Assembly (NCBI GenBank): GCA_964551195.1
Contig: CAZKBI010000027.1
Location: forward strand, 1 to 9,026
Reading direction: 5' to 3'
Length of the DNA: 9,026 nucleotides
Source: CAYZPB01 sp964551195
GTDB taxonomy: Bacteria > Bacillota > Bacilli > Tepidibacillales > Tepidibacillaceae
How positions within the stretch are numbered: the stretch's first letter is position 1; each line of letters opens with the position of its first letter. The translations under genes and the position numbers were made by a program. Below, one piece after another: positions 1 through 6,890 of the stretch. Under the pieces are notes generated by a model. That model worked only from the letters and a program-made list of their open reading frames with translations. It searched no databases and was not told the DNA's origin.

Positions 1-234
1 GTCCCAGCAATAGATATTTCAGGCCTACAAGCGCTACAAGACCTTGTCTTACATCTACAAGGTAAGGGGACAACCGTCTTAATGACTAGTACTCAGCCAA
101 AGGTGTTAACCAAACTACAGCGCGGCGGTGTAGTAGATTTAATTGGCAGTGAGCGTATTTTTACTAGTGCAGAATACGCAATTATCTACGCGAATAATTT
201 GTATGCAGAGCAGCTTTTAAATCATAGTAAGTAG
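1..234 (+). CDS. SulP-family anion transporter, C-terminal STAS domain (partial, 5' end missing)
   Basis: The frame is open from the first base and ends at TAG 232-234, giving the last 77 residues of a longer protein. It starts VPAIDISGLQAL and continues through a segment reading GKGTTVLMTSTQPKVL and then RGGVVDLIG. This is the beta-alpha pattern of a STAS domain: the D-x-S-G loop, then a helix, then a strand with a turn before the 'G-hvDLIG' helix. In SulP sulfate/bicarbonate-type permeases this domain is cytoplasmic and follows the membrane part. A stand-alone anti-sigma-factor antagonist would have a similar fold, so the transporter assignment is inference from the overall resemblance to SulP tails. 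It is the only gene on the + strand, and its last 18 bases overlap the end of the opposing TraX-like gene. Confidence 0.72.
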   Translation, partial: VPAIDISGLQALQDLVLHLQGKGTTVLMTSTQPKVLTKLQRGGVVDLIGSERIFTSAEYAIIYANNLYAEQLLNHSK

Positions 235-957
235 ATACAGTATTAATAAATGTAGCGGATAGAAGGCATATATAATATATTGCATTATCTTACCGCCGCT
301 ACCGCGGTTACCATTGTATAGCCAGATTACGATCAGTGCAAAAAGTGCAAAACCTTGTGTTGACAACTCCACGACTTGACCAGCAATTTCAAAGGGAATA
401 ACTGCACTTTGCAGCCAGGCTACGTTAAAGATATATAAACTGATTAATTGTAGTAACCAAGAATAGCGCATTCCACGGAAAAGATAAAATATTATTACGG
501 TCATCACACCGACCGCGCCGTAATCCGTCATCAATAATTCAGCAATCAATGGTAGTCCTACAGCGCCGACAGTCGCAATAGCCAAATTGGCACCTGAGCG
601 ATCACTTATATAGTTGTCCAACAACTTAATTGCGATGAGACCGAGTAATAAGGTAAATATTACGTTCTGGTGATAGGGGGCGATTAGCGAGCCACTGATC
701 ATCAAATCAAAGGGGATCTCAGATACAAATGCTAAAATCAGGAGTCTATACATATATTTATTAAGATTTGAGGTATGAAAAAATCCCTCGACAATCATAA
801 ATGCGAAAAGCGGAAAAGCCATTCTCCCGACCAAATGCAACCACAGAATGTCAGGATAAAATGTTGCCCATATATGGTCGAGCAACATAAAGAGTATTGC
901 CAGTATTTTTAATAAATCTCGATTAATAAATCTCCACCTTGGCTGTGTTACACTCAT
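217..957 (-). CDS. TraX-family integral membrane protein
   Basis: This is a 246-residue, very hydrophobic protein with about seven or eight membrane segments. The N-terminal pattern (RDLLKILAILFMLLDHI, then LVGRMAFPLFAFMIVEGF near residues 43-60, then the Y-x-x-R-L-L-I-L-A-x-x-S-E-I-P-F-D segment near 70-84) is the signature of the TraX family (PF05857). F-plasmid TraX acetylates pilin. Chromosomal Gram-positive members are common, their substrate is unknown, and they resemble membrane acyltransferases, so pilin acetylation should not be assumed. The ATG at 955-957 has GGGGAG 11 bases upstream (969-974). It lies 34 bases after the lipid-kinase stop and is probably co-transcribed with it. The last codons (L-L-T-M-I, stop) lie inside the convergent SulP-type gene. 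Confidence 0.85.
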   Translation of the reverse strand: MSVTQPRWRFINRDLLKILAILFMLLDHIWATFYPDILWLHLVGRMAFPLFAFMIVEGFFHTSNLNKYMYRLLILAFVSEIPFDLMISGSLIAPYHQNVIFTLLLGLIAIKLLDNYISDRSGANLAIATVGAVGLPLIAELLMTDYGAVGVMTVIIFYLFRGMRYSWLLQLISLYIFNVAWLQSAVIPFEIAGQVVELSTQGFALFALIVIWLYNGNRGSGGKIMQYIIYAFYPLHLLILYLLTMI

Positions 958-991
958 AACTGTAGCTACTCCCCATATTCAATACTAGATA

Positions 992-1873
992 TTATGATGA
1001 AAAATTTATCATTTCTGGCACTACCGTAATCTCAATTTCACTAGCATGTTCAATCTCACCATCAGCCGCAAGCTCAGTCATACCTTTTATCGCAATCTTG
1101 GTGCACTGCCTATATATTAAATGCTTGGCAAATTTACCAATCAACAAGCCTGTATCAGGGTCAAGATGAGTCCCATTCCTATAATCAACAATTAACTTGA
1201 TGAAAGCAAGACGACTAATCTTCTTAATCATAATGACATCAAGTAGGCCATCACTCAGCAAGGCCAATGGTGCAGCTTTAAAACCACCACCATAATAGGA
1301 GCCATTAGCGACAACCACTGAAAGATACTCGCCATTAAAGTGCTCATCCTCTCCATTTGCCTTAGTCATCCTAACATCGTAACGTTCACCCATCCTTCGG
1401 AAAAACACTTCGGCGACTGCTAGAATATAGGAAAGACTACCACTAACCAGCGGAATCCCTTTATATTTGTGCATCTTTATTACTACTTTGCTGTCAAAGC
1501 CCGTATTAATCACGTTAACTGCATAGCGGTTATTATATCTCATTAAATCAATTTTAATCTTTCGCCCTTTTTCACTTAAATTCCTAATAAAATCATTTCC
1601 CGAACCAGTGGGAACCATCGATATCTGAGTGGTCGCATTCGTACCCGCTTTCATAACACCATTAATAACTTCATTTAGCGTCCCATCACCACCACAAACA
1701 ACAAAAGAGATATCCTTATCCGCGAGACTCTGCTCGTAAGCGAATTTCTCTGCATCTCCTACACCTTTTGTGATGTAGCTATCAGAACCTTCAGGTCTAC
1801 ATTCCGCGAGCGTTAGCGCTTTTCCTTTACCTGCTGCTGGATTTAAAATACTAATAGTCTTAATAATAATCAC
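992..1873 (-). CDS. Diacylglycerol kinase-like lipid kinase (YegS/Rv2252/BmrU family)
   Basis: The protein has 293 residues if counted from GTG 1871-1873, the usual length for this family. It shows the DAGK catalytic-domain signature in order: NPAAGKG (11-17), the nucleotide-binding GGDGTLNEV (61-69) and PTGSGNDF (88-95), followed by the C-terminal beta domain with a late A-D-G-E segment. Family members phosphorylate diacylglycerol or a related lipid with ATP at the inner face of the membrane and recycle lipid headgroup products. The exact substrate is not visible here. The start is uncertain. AGGAG (1873-1877) overlaps the GTG and so cannot serve it; it would suit an ATT at codon 3 or 4 (spacing 5 or 8). 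A weak AGAG sits nine bases before the GTG. It is the first gene of a pair with the TraX-like gene. Confidence 0.9.
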   Translation of the reverse strand: MIIIKTISILNPAAGKGKALTLAECRPEGSDSYITKGVGDAEKFAYEQSLADKDISFVVCGGDGTLNEVINGVMKAGTNATTQISMVPTGSGNDFIRNLSEKGRKIKIDLMRYNNRYAVNVINTGFDSKVVIKMHKYKGIPLVSGSLSYILAVAEVFFRRMGERYDVRMTKANGEDEHFNGEYLSVVVANGSYYGGGFKAAPLALLSDGLLDVIMIKKISRLAFIKLIVDYRNGTHLDPDTGLLIGKFAKHLIYRQCTKIAIKGMTELAADGEIEHASEIEITVVPEMINFSS

Positions 1874-1898
1874 TCCTGAATACTCTACGATTTTTCTT

Positions 1899-1928
1899 AT
1901 TATAACACGAAAAGAGTGGTAGTGTCGC
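1899..1928 (-). promoter_or_regulatory. Extended -10 promoter of the lipid kinase / TraX-like pair
   Basis: On the minus strand there is a perfect TATAAT (1899-1904) preceded by TG one base upstream (1906-1907), making an extended -10. GCGACA (1923-1928), four of six matches to the -35 consensus, lies 18 bases further upstream. The start of transcription would be near 1892, leaving a short leader of about 20 bases before the lipid kinase. This is the best promoter-like element in the gap. It also separates this pair from the upstream arsenic-type operon. Confidence 0.6.
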
Positions 1929-1941
1929 AGTATCCCTTTTT
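1910..1941 (-). terminator. Weak candidate terminator after the arsenic-type operon
   Basis: Directly after the mini-thioredoxin stop, the minus strand reads AAAAGG (1936-1941 side) and later CTCTTTT. The outer arms AAAAG/CTTTT can pair around an imperfect inner stem (TACTG/CACTA with one C-C mismatch, CGA loop). The stem is poor and the T tract is only four bases, so it may be leaky. It overlaps the -35 region of the next promoter. Confidence 0.28.
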
Positions 1942-1943
1942 AA

Positions 1944-2174
1944 TTATACTAACAACTTTTTAATATCCTCCACAGCTAAAGTTCCGCCTGCTGCTACAAC
2001 TTTTTCGTCTATTACAAGCGCAGGTGTCCGCATAACACCATAGTCTACAATGTCATTGATGTTCTCTACCTTCTCGATTTTTGCATCAAGCTTGAGCTCT
2101 TCTAACGCTACTCTTACGTTGTTCTCTAACTTATTGCATGCCCGACAACCAGTCCCTAAAATTTTAATAACCAT
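1944..2174 (-). CDS. Mini-thioredoxin (redox-active disulfide protein, thioredoxin_3 type)
   Basis: This is a 76-residue cytoplasmic protein matching the short thioredoxin-like family of about 75-80 residues (TIGR00412-type, 'redox-active disulfide protein 2'). The N-terminal strand leads into G-T-G-C-R-A-C-N-K-L with the dithiol at C10 and C13, then a helix. The cis-proline strand R-T-P-A-L-V-I-D has P51, and the protein ends in a C-terminal helix. It lacks the N-terminal extension of full thioredoxins. Start ATG 2172-2174 has a strong GGGAGG seven bases upstream. It is the last gene of the permease-arsR unit, 38 bases after arsR. Proteins of this kind often sit beside ArsP/UPF0718 permeases, which suggests a role in reducing or passing on the thiol-bound metalloid. 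That role is inference; the fold is clear. Confidence 0.88.
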   Translation of the reverse strand: MVIKILGTGCRACNKLENNVRVALEELKLDAKIEKVENINDIVDYGVMRTPALVIDEKVVAAGGTLAVEDIKKLLV

Positions 2175-2212
2175 CCTTCTTCCTCCCTGTTTTTCTTGTT
2201 CTATTTTAAAGC

Positions 2213-2539
2213 TTATAAATACTTCTTCGCTGCACGGCTCTTTTCTACATCTGATTTTAAAGTTGAATAATCTCCAATATTCTCAACAATTTTCTGCAAT
2301 ATATCTACATATAACTTATCTTCAATGGTCAACGAATAAAATGTATACTGATCCTTCCGCTCATCTTGCACTAAACCCATATTTCTAAGTCTGGCTAGGT
2401 GTTTTGAGATGTTAGGCTGAGATATACCTGTTATACCAGTTAATTGACAGACGCATAATTCATTATGAAATAGAAGTACCATTATTCTAAGTCTCGTTTC
2501 ATCTGAAAGTAATTTGAAATAATCAACTAATTGCTTCAT
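2213..2539 (-). CDS. arsR: ArsR/SmtB-family metalloid-responsive repressor
   Basis: This 108-residue winged-helix protein is of normal length for ArsR. It starts M-K-Q-L-V-D-Y-F-K-L-L-S-D-E-T-R-L-R-I, the typical first helices. The motif ELCVCQL places C29 and C31 in the alpha-3 position that binds As(III)/Sb(III) in classical ArsR. The third cysteine of the E. coli plasmid protein is a threonine here (T34), a common state in which two thiolates suffice. The recognition helix is around G-I-S-Q-P-N-I-S-K-H-L-A-R-L (38-51), with the wing at about 61-70 (R-K-D-Q-Y-T-F-Y-S-L). ATG 2537-2539 has AGGAGG eight bases upstream. It lies 31 bases after the permease stop, so the regulator is second in its own operon, consistent with autoregulation. 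The likely ligand is arsenite or a related metalloid. Confidence 0.9.
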   Translation of the reverse strand: MKQLVDYFKLLSDETRLRIMVLLFHNELCVCQLTGITGISQPNISKHLARLRNMGLVQDERKDQYTFYSLTIEDKLYVDILQKIVENIGDYSTLKSDVEKSRAAKKYL

Positions 2540-2570
2540 TTCTTTCGCCTCCTCTATAACTTCTCTAACA

Positions 2571-3758
2571 TCAAACTATATTTCCGAAAATCAATCCGGC
2601 AATAGTAGAAAAAATAACTACTAGTGAAATGTAGGCTACAGTTTTCTTGGTGCCGATAATGCTTCGAATTATTAGCATGCTTGGTAGCGATAAAGCTGGA
2701 CCCGATAATAGTAATGCCAACGCTGGACCCTGCCCCATACCGGCACCCAATAGTCCTTGAATTATCGGAACCTCGGTTAGCGTTGCGAAATACATAAAAG
2801 CTCCAACTAGTGAAGCAAGGAAATTGGCCCCTAAGGAATTACCGCCAACTGAGTTAGCAATCCATGAAGACGGAATTATACCTTCTTCACCGCCAGGAAC
2901 ACCAAACAATAATCCAGAAATTAGAACCCCAATAAACAAGAGAGGCATTATTTGTAGTGCAAAGCCTAGTGTTTCATCCAACCATGTTTTTCTCTCGTCC
3001 TTTTTAAACCATTTTGTAGCGGCATAGAACACAACAAGTAGAAATCCGCCTGTGAGAACCCATTTAAGGTTGTAAACTATAGCTCCAATGCCTGCAGATG
3101 TTCCAGGCTTTCCCCAACTCGCAAAAATCAAAACAGCGATCATGGCAGCTAAAAAAATAATTGTCTGTCTAAGAGGTCTAGACTGTTCATCTTCCTCGAG
3201 ATATAAACCGCCATTTTTTTCTTTCAGCCCATTAAGTCTTTCTTTTTCTTCTTTTCGAAAAAGCCATTGCATCGCTAAACCAATAACTACAGCAAAGACT
3301 ATTGCCGCAATTACTCTTGCAAGCCCCAGCTCCCAGTCCAGTACCCTAGCAGTTATTGCAATAGCAGTTATGTTAATCGCTGGGCCCGAGAAGAGAAAGG
3401 CTATCGCCGGTCCTAGACCAGCACCTTTTCTATAAATACCAGCGAATAGTGGCAAAACAGTACAGGAACAGACAGCTAGAACGAATCCAGAAATAGATGC
3501 TACACTGTAGGAAATCCATTTCTTGGCCGTGGCTCCAAAATATTTCAATACAGAGTTCTGCGAAACAAATACAGCGATCGCACCCGCTATGAAAAATGCT
3601 GGGACTAAGCATAAAAGAACGTGCTCCCTTGCATAGTCCGTTAGCATAGTAAAGGCTGCCATAATAGACCCCGGCAAATTGAGACTATCAATTGGCATAA
3701 AATATGCTGCGAAAAAAACAACAATTATAATTGCAAGTTTCCTTTTGTCATTCATCAT
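2571..3758 (-). CDS. ArsP/UPF0718-family permease (DUF318, putative metalloid or organoarsenical exporter)
   Basis: I place the start at ATG 3756-3758 (395 residues, beginning M-M-N-D-K-R-K-L-A-I). It has GGGTGG six bases upstream and a transmembrane helix directly after. A TTG 87 bases earlier has no ribosome site and lies in the promoter. The protein has about eight to ten membrane segments in two halves around a charged cytoplasmic loop. Each half carries a related motif: L-F-S-G-P-A-I-N-I-T in the first and L-L-S-G-P-A-L-S-L-P in the second. The first half has C-S-C-T-V-L-P-L-F-A-G (C97 and C99), the Cys-x-Cys typical of PF03773 permeases. Some of these export trivalent methyl- or aromatic arsenicals (ArsP); for others the substrate is unknown. 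The ArsR with a Cys-x-Cys sensor directly downstream supports metalloid efflux. Confidence 0.85.
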   Translation of the reverse strand: MMNDKRKLAIIIVVFFAAYFMPIDSLNLPGSIMAAFTMLTDYAREHVLLCLVPAFFIAGAIAVFVSQNSVLKYFGATAKKWISYSVASISGFVLAVCSCTVLPLFAGIYRKGAGLGPAIAFLFSGPAINITAIAITARVLDWELGLARVIAAIVFAVVIGLAMQWLFRKEEKERLNGLKEKNGGLYLEEDEQSRPLRQTIIFLAAMIAVLIFASWGKPGTSAGIGAIVYNLKWVLTGGFLLVVFYAATKWFKKDERKTWLDETLGFALQIMPLLFIGVLISGLLFGVPGGEEGIIPSSWIANSVGGNSLGANFLASLVGAFMYFATLTEVPIIQGLLGAGMGQGPALALLLSGPALSLPSMLIIRSIIGTKKTVAYISLVVIFSTIAGLIFGNIV

Positions 3759-3802
3759 AGTTAACCACCCGGCTGATTTTTTTTCTGCTAAGATATTCCC
3801 AC

Positions 3803-3818
3803 ATGCCCATGCAGGCAT
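3803..3818 (-). promoter_or_regulatory. Inverted repeat at the transcription start, candidate ArsR operator
   Basis: ATGCC-TGCATG-GGCAT is an interrupted palindrome with 5-base arms. It touches the downstream edge of the -10 box and covers the predicted transcription start. A dimeric ArsR bound here would block RNA polymerase. The position is right for an operator, but the arms are short and I cannot compare it with a known site for this protein. Confidence 0.4.
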
Positions 3819-3845
3819 ATTAACATTCGCTATTTTATTTGTCAA
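3817..3845 (-). promoter_or_regulatory. Promoter of the permease-arsR-thioredoxin operon
   Basis: The minus strand has a perfect TTGACA (3840-3845), a 17-base spacer and an extended -10, TGTTAATAT (TAATAT at 3817-3822). Transcription would begin near 3810, giving a leader of about 50 bases before the permease ATG at 3758. The first base of the -35 box is also the TTG that would begin a longer permease reading frame, which argues strongly that this stretch is not coding. Confidence 0.75.
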
Positions 3846-3884
3846 GGCTTTTGTCGCATTTTTATATGATTTTTATAAACAGAA

Positions 3885-3908
3885 AAGGTTAGCTCCATTG
3901 CTAACCTT
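3885..3908 (-). terminator. Intrinsic terminator of the hydrolase/acyltransferase/membrane cassette
   Basis: AAGGTTAGC and GCTAACCTT form a perfect 9-bp stem with a six-base loop, extendable by a G-T and an A-T pair. On the minus strand it is followed by TTCTGTTTATAAAAA, a moderately T-rich tail. It sits 46 bases after the stop of the zinc-ribbon membrane gene and upstream of the permease promoter, so it insulates the two operons. Confidence 0.75.
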
Positions 3909-3954
3909 CTAAACCAGTGCCTATATAAGTTTTCCTTTTACTCAAATATCTTTT

Positions 3955-4623
3955 CTACAAGTAGGTGCGCTTACGTATTTCCGTTCTAATTGCATTTCCC
4001 TGGAAAATAAAAATGGCAGCAAGAAAAATTACACTAGCTACAATACTAATAACTGATGGATAGATTACCTCCACCCAACCTAGTAGTATGAAAAGCAATG
4101 GAACAATGCCAAATATACTATCAATCAAAGCGTAGGTGATGTAGTCATTGATACTGAGCTTCATTATTTTGGCAGTAATGTACATGATGATCATTGCCGA
4201 TACAATAGTAATTGGAATTACATACTCTAATGACCAACCTCGCCACCCGATCCTCCAGTCCCAGAAAAGAGCCAGTAAAGAAAGGATTATTACTAGCCAA
4301 ATTATCTTCTTCGGAATATGATATCTTTTCTGCACTATAATATATATACCAAGCCAAATACTAAGTACTCCAAATAAAAAGAAAACTGCCCAGTTTACAG
4401 CGGATGGGAATATGAGGTTTATAGCAAAACTTAAGGCAACAGCACTTATCGAGATAAAAATTAAAATCCGCATTGCTAGATGTCTCTCGTAGAAAGGTGG
4501 TATCACAGGAAATAACTCAGCGTACTCCTCTGTATTATCGCTTACTTGCAAAGGATTTCCACAGAGTATACAATTTTCTCGATTTTCACGAATATTCACT
4601 TGGCAATGCTCACAATATTTCAT
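3955..4623 (-). CDS. Zinc-ribbon polytopic membrane protein (DUF6320-like)
   Basis: The preferred start is ATG 4621-4623 (222 residues, M-K-Y-C-E-H-C), which has AGAGG seven bases upstream. An earlier in-frame ATG at 4639-4641 overlaps the preceding stop as ATGA but would put the ribosome site inside the gene. Residues 4-21 hold C4-x2-C7 and C18-x2-C21-G, a zinc ribbon. After a polar linker come about six membrane helices (roughly 52-71, 76-97, 106-121, 133-152, 163-182, 187-208) and a short basic tail (R-T-E-I-R-K-R). The layout fits what I remember of DUF6320 proteins, which occur beside an alcohol-acetyltransferase-like gene and an alpha/beta hydrolase in clostridia. Function is unknown. 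As the last gene of the cassette it may anchor the soluble enzymes or handle their hydrophobic product; this is inference. Confidence 0.72.
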   Translation of the reverse strand: MKYCEHCQVNIRENRENCILCGNPLQVSDNTEEYAELFPVIPPFYERHLAMRILIFISISAVALSFAINLIFPSAVNWAVFFLFGVLSIWLGIYIIVQKRYHIPKKIIWLVIILSLLALFWDWRIGWRGWSLEYVIPITIVSAMIIMYITAKIMKLSINDYITYALIDSIFGIVPLLFILLGWVEVIYPSVISIVASVIFLAAIFIFQGNAIRTEIRKRTYL

Positions 4624-4637
4624 AATCTTTCCTCTTC

Positions 4638-5906
4638 TCATAAATTTGATGCCAGCTCAATTTCAATTCCTTTGCCAGTTAAAAATTGAAAAAAGGTTCG
4701 CTGTATCTCTGTACCTTCATAAGGCGATGTAAAACTGATTACAAGCCTATCCTTGTATGAACAGAGAGTAATTTGGGGCCTTCTAGCGTTAATACAAATG
4801 CTAAACTGTCTTATATATTTTTCAAGTCCAGGATCAATTGTAATTCTACCTATGTTGGAAATTGACGAAGTAAATCGACAATTATTAAATGCGTTTCCTA
4901 CTTTTAATGATATATCTTTCACAGTCAATGGAATAATTCTTGCAAAAGGATTACTTTCTAAAGCCATAAATTTAGCCATCTTACTATCTACTGCTTCCTT
5001 TGTAAGATGTTCCTTAAAAGATTTATCCACACTTTTAATTATTTCATCAAAATCCGAACTATCTTTACTAAAATCATAGAAAATTTTCATTGTAGTAAAA
5101 AAGTTTCTTGCCGTAACCGATTGATAAATCTGACGTAAATTTATCGGTACAGAAAGAACTACTGGCCTATTTTTCCTTTTCTCTGGCATTTCACTATTTA
5201 TCGAATAGAATAGTAGAGCGGTTAAAAAGACAGTTAAAGATGTTTTATATTCGCGTGAAACAGCAAGTATTGACTCAACAGACATTGAAGCCTCGATTAA
5301 CTTAGTTCTGTTTTCATCGAGTCGGGTCCCCTTTATCTGATAAGCGTATGTATTTTTCTCTCGACCTTTAGACAGACCTTTCTTGTTCTTATAATAGGTT
5401 TTCTCGAAACCATCCGACATTTTCTGGCTAATAGAAGCCTGAAAATTTAGCTTAGGTCTACTATCTTGCAGCTCCTCTTTGTGCGCTAACATTAGATAGT
5501 GAAATACTAAGGTTTCAGCAAACCAGATCGCCCCAGCACCATCAGTTAAGGCATGAAATGTTTCAATATTTATCCTTTTGTTGTGGTAAATCACTCGAAA
5601 CAAAAGGTTTCTACTATTCTTAAAATATAAAGGAGCGCAGAGTAGTTTCGACTCTTTCCCAACTAAAGGTTCGATATCGCTTTTTTCGAAGTAGTACCAG
5701 AAAACACCTCTTCTGAGAACCGATCTATATATTGGAAAACTATCGATAGTTAAATCCAGAGCTGACTGTAATGTTTCTGGATTAACATCCTCATAAAGCT
5801 CACAAGAAAGTCGATAGACCTTAGGATCTCTATTATTAGCTGTGGAAGGAAAAATCTTGGATGCATTATCTAGCTTTGTCCACTCAATCTTTTTGTTACG
5901 GCTCAT
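4638..5906 (-). CDS. Condensation-domain-like acyltransferase (alcohol acetyltransferase/PapA-type superfamily)
   Basis: I choose ATG 5904-5906 (422 residues, M-S-R-N-K-K-I-E-W). It has AGAGGAAG upstream and follows the hydrolase stop by one base, whereas the ATG at 5928-5930 lies inside the hydrolase gene. The active-site motif is F117-H118-A-L-T-D122-G123, matching the catalytic second His and the Asp-Gly of HHxxxDG; the first His is Phe. Other superfamily marks are an N-terminal 'F-P-x-x-R-x-x-L' segment (57-64), V-L-S-V-P-I-N-L-R (250-258) and S-I-S-N-I-G-R-I (348-355), which match the 'VPVNLR' and 'SNLG' motifs of WS/DGAT, PapA and alcohol acetyltransferases. Such enzymes move an acyl group from CoA or a carrier protein to a hydroxyl or amine. 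There is no carrier-protein domain and no membrane segment. The acceptor cannot be deduced. Confidence 0.78.
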   Translation of the reverse strand: MSRNKKIEWTKLDNASKIFPSTANNRDPKVYRLSCELYEDVNPETLQSALDLTIDSFPIYRSVLRRGVFWYYFEKSDIEPLVGKESKLLCAPLYFKNSRNLLFRVIYHNKRINIETFHALTDGAGAIWFAETLVFHYLMLAHKEELQDSRPKLNFQASISQKMSDGFEKTYYKNKKGLSKGREKNTYAYQIKGTRLDENRTKLIEASMSVESILAVSREYKTSLTVFLTALLFYSINSEMPEKRKNRPVVLSVPINLRQIYQSVTARNFFTTMKIFYDFSKDSSDFDEIIKSVDKSFKEHLTKEAVDSKMAKFMALESNPFARIIPLTVKDISLKVGNAFNNCRFTSSISNIGRITIDPGLEKYIRQFSICINARRPQITLCSYKDRLVISFTSPYEGTEIQRTFFQFLTGKGIEIELASNL

Positions 5907-5907
5907 T

Positions 5908-6840
5908 TTACTTCCTCTTTTCATCACCATTCAAGAATGAATTGATAACTTTATAGGTTTCTACTGTATGCGCATTAATTATCGGCAATGAGAAAAATCC
6001 ATGCATAGCACCTGCTACTCTATATATTGTAACATCATTTCCAAACTCTTGTAATTTGCGTCCATAGGCTTCCCCTTCATCTCTTAAGGGATCATGCTCA
6101 GCTGTTATTATTAGAGTTTTGGGCTGGGATGACAGATCTTCTGCCATAATTGGTGCAACATATGGATTTAATTTATCCTCTTCTCTTTCCACATAAAGTT
6201 CAAGGTAATCCTGAATTCTCTGAGAAGTCATTATATAGTCGCAACACTTTTCTTGAACAGATGGGTAAGGTGAGTTCTCACTATGATCGTAATTAGTTGC
6301 TGGATAAATTAATATCTGCTTAGCAGGTATAAACTCGTTTCTATCTCTTCCCATCATTGATACAACAGCTGCCAAATTACCACCCGCGCTATCGCCAATT
6401 AAGGTGATATCTTCGGGATTATAATTCAGAAAATAGGGGTCACTAAAAATATCATAAGTTACACGATAACAATCTTCTACACCAGCAGGAAAGGGATTTT
6501 CCGGAGCTAGCCGGTAATCAACAGATATTACAATATGGTTTGTTTCATTAGCCATATGTGTGCAGACTCTTGTATAGGTATCAATATTTCCTGTAACCCA
6601 GCCGCCACCGTGAAAAAATACTAATATTTTAGAGCTTGTGCTTTCCTTAGGAAAAAAGGCACGTACAGGAATTTCACGATCTCCAACCATAATCTGGTGA
6701 TCTAGAGTATTGTATAAAACCTTAGGAAGCGGATTAAGGGCATCAAGTACCTTGCGATGTTCCTTATAATTTTCCTTTATATCATATTTAGGTTTGGAAA
6801 TAATTTTCGCAAGCGCTTTTTTTATTCTGTTCATTGTCAT
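5908..6840 (-). CDS. Alpha/beta hydrolase, HSL (hormone-sensitive lipase) family esterase
   Basis: This is a 310-residue cytoplasmic enzyme (no signal peptide) of the Abhydrolase_3/HSL family (PF07859). It carries H77-G-G-G-W, which shapes the oxyanion hole, then Y-R-L-A-P-E (109-114) and the nucleophile elbow G-D-S151-A-G-G. The acid D250 is in A-E-H-D-P-L-R-D-E-G, and the catalytic H280 is in A-M-H-G-F-F. All triad residues are present, so it should be an active carboxylesterase or deacylase acting on small to medium acyl esters. The first ATG (6838-6840) and a second at 6832-6834 share a GGGAAGAGAG region, so the start may be two codons later. It is the first gene of the cassette; its stop and the acyltransferase start are one base apart, implying translational coupling. 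An esterase coupled to an acyltransferase suggests editing or maturation of one product. Confidence 0.92.
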   Translation of the reverse strand: MTMNRIKKALAKIISKPKYDIKENYKEHRKVLDALNPLPKVLYNTLDHQIMVGDREIPVRAFFPKESTSSKILVFFHGGGWVTGNIDTYTRVCTHMANETNHIVISVDYRLAPENPFPAGVEDCYRVTYDIFSDPYFLNYNPEDITLIGDSAGGNLAAVVSMMGRDRNEFIPAKQILIYPATNYDHSENSPYPSVQEKCCDYIMTSQRIQDYLELYVEREEDKLNPYVAPIMAEDLSSQPKTLIITAEHDPLRDEGEAYGRKLQEFGNDVTIYRVAGAMHGFFSLPIINAHTVETYKVINSFLNGDEKRK

Positions 6841-6890
6841 TCTCTCTTCCCAGAATCATTCTATATTGCAACAAATATAATCTTATACCA

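Noticed and set aside
295..320. ACCGC/GCGGT hairpin as terminator of the SulP-type gene
   Set aside because: It lies within the TraX-like coding sequence (glycine-rich G-N-R-G-S-G-G segment) and has no T tract on the + strand.
2050..2388. Plus-strand open frame of 112 codons opposite arsR and the mini-thioredoxin
   Set aside because: It runs across two confidently assigned minus-strand genes and resembles no family.
3088..3435. Plus-strand open frame of 115 codons opposite the permease
   Set aside because: It lies wholly opposite a gene with clear membrane motifs; its Pro/Ser/Ala/Lys-rich composition is that of an antisense shadow.
3679..3912. Plus-strand open frame of 77 codons across the permease start and promoter
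   Set aside because: It overlaps a well-supported permease start, promoter and terminator hairpin, has no ribosome site and shows no recognisable protein family.
5907..5930. Earlier ATG (5928-5930) as acyltransferase start
   Set aside because: It would add eight residues from inside the hydrolase gene and would put the AGAGGAAG ribosome site within the coding sequence.
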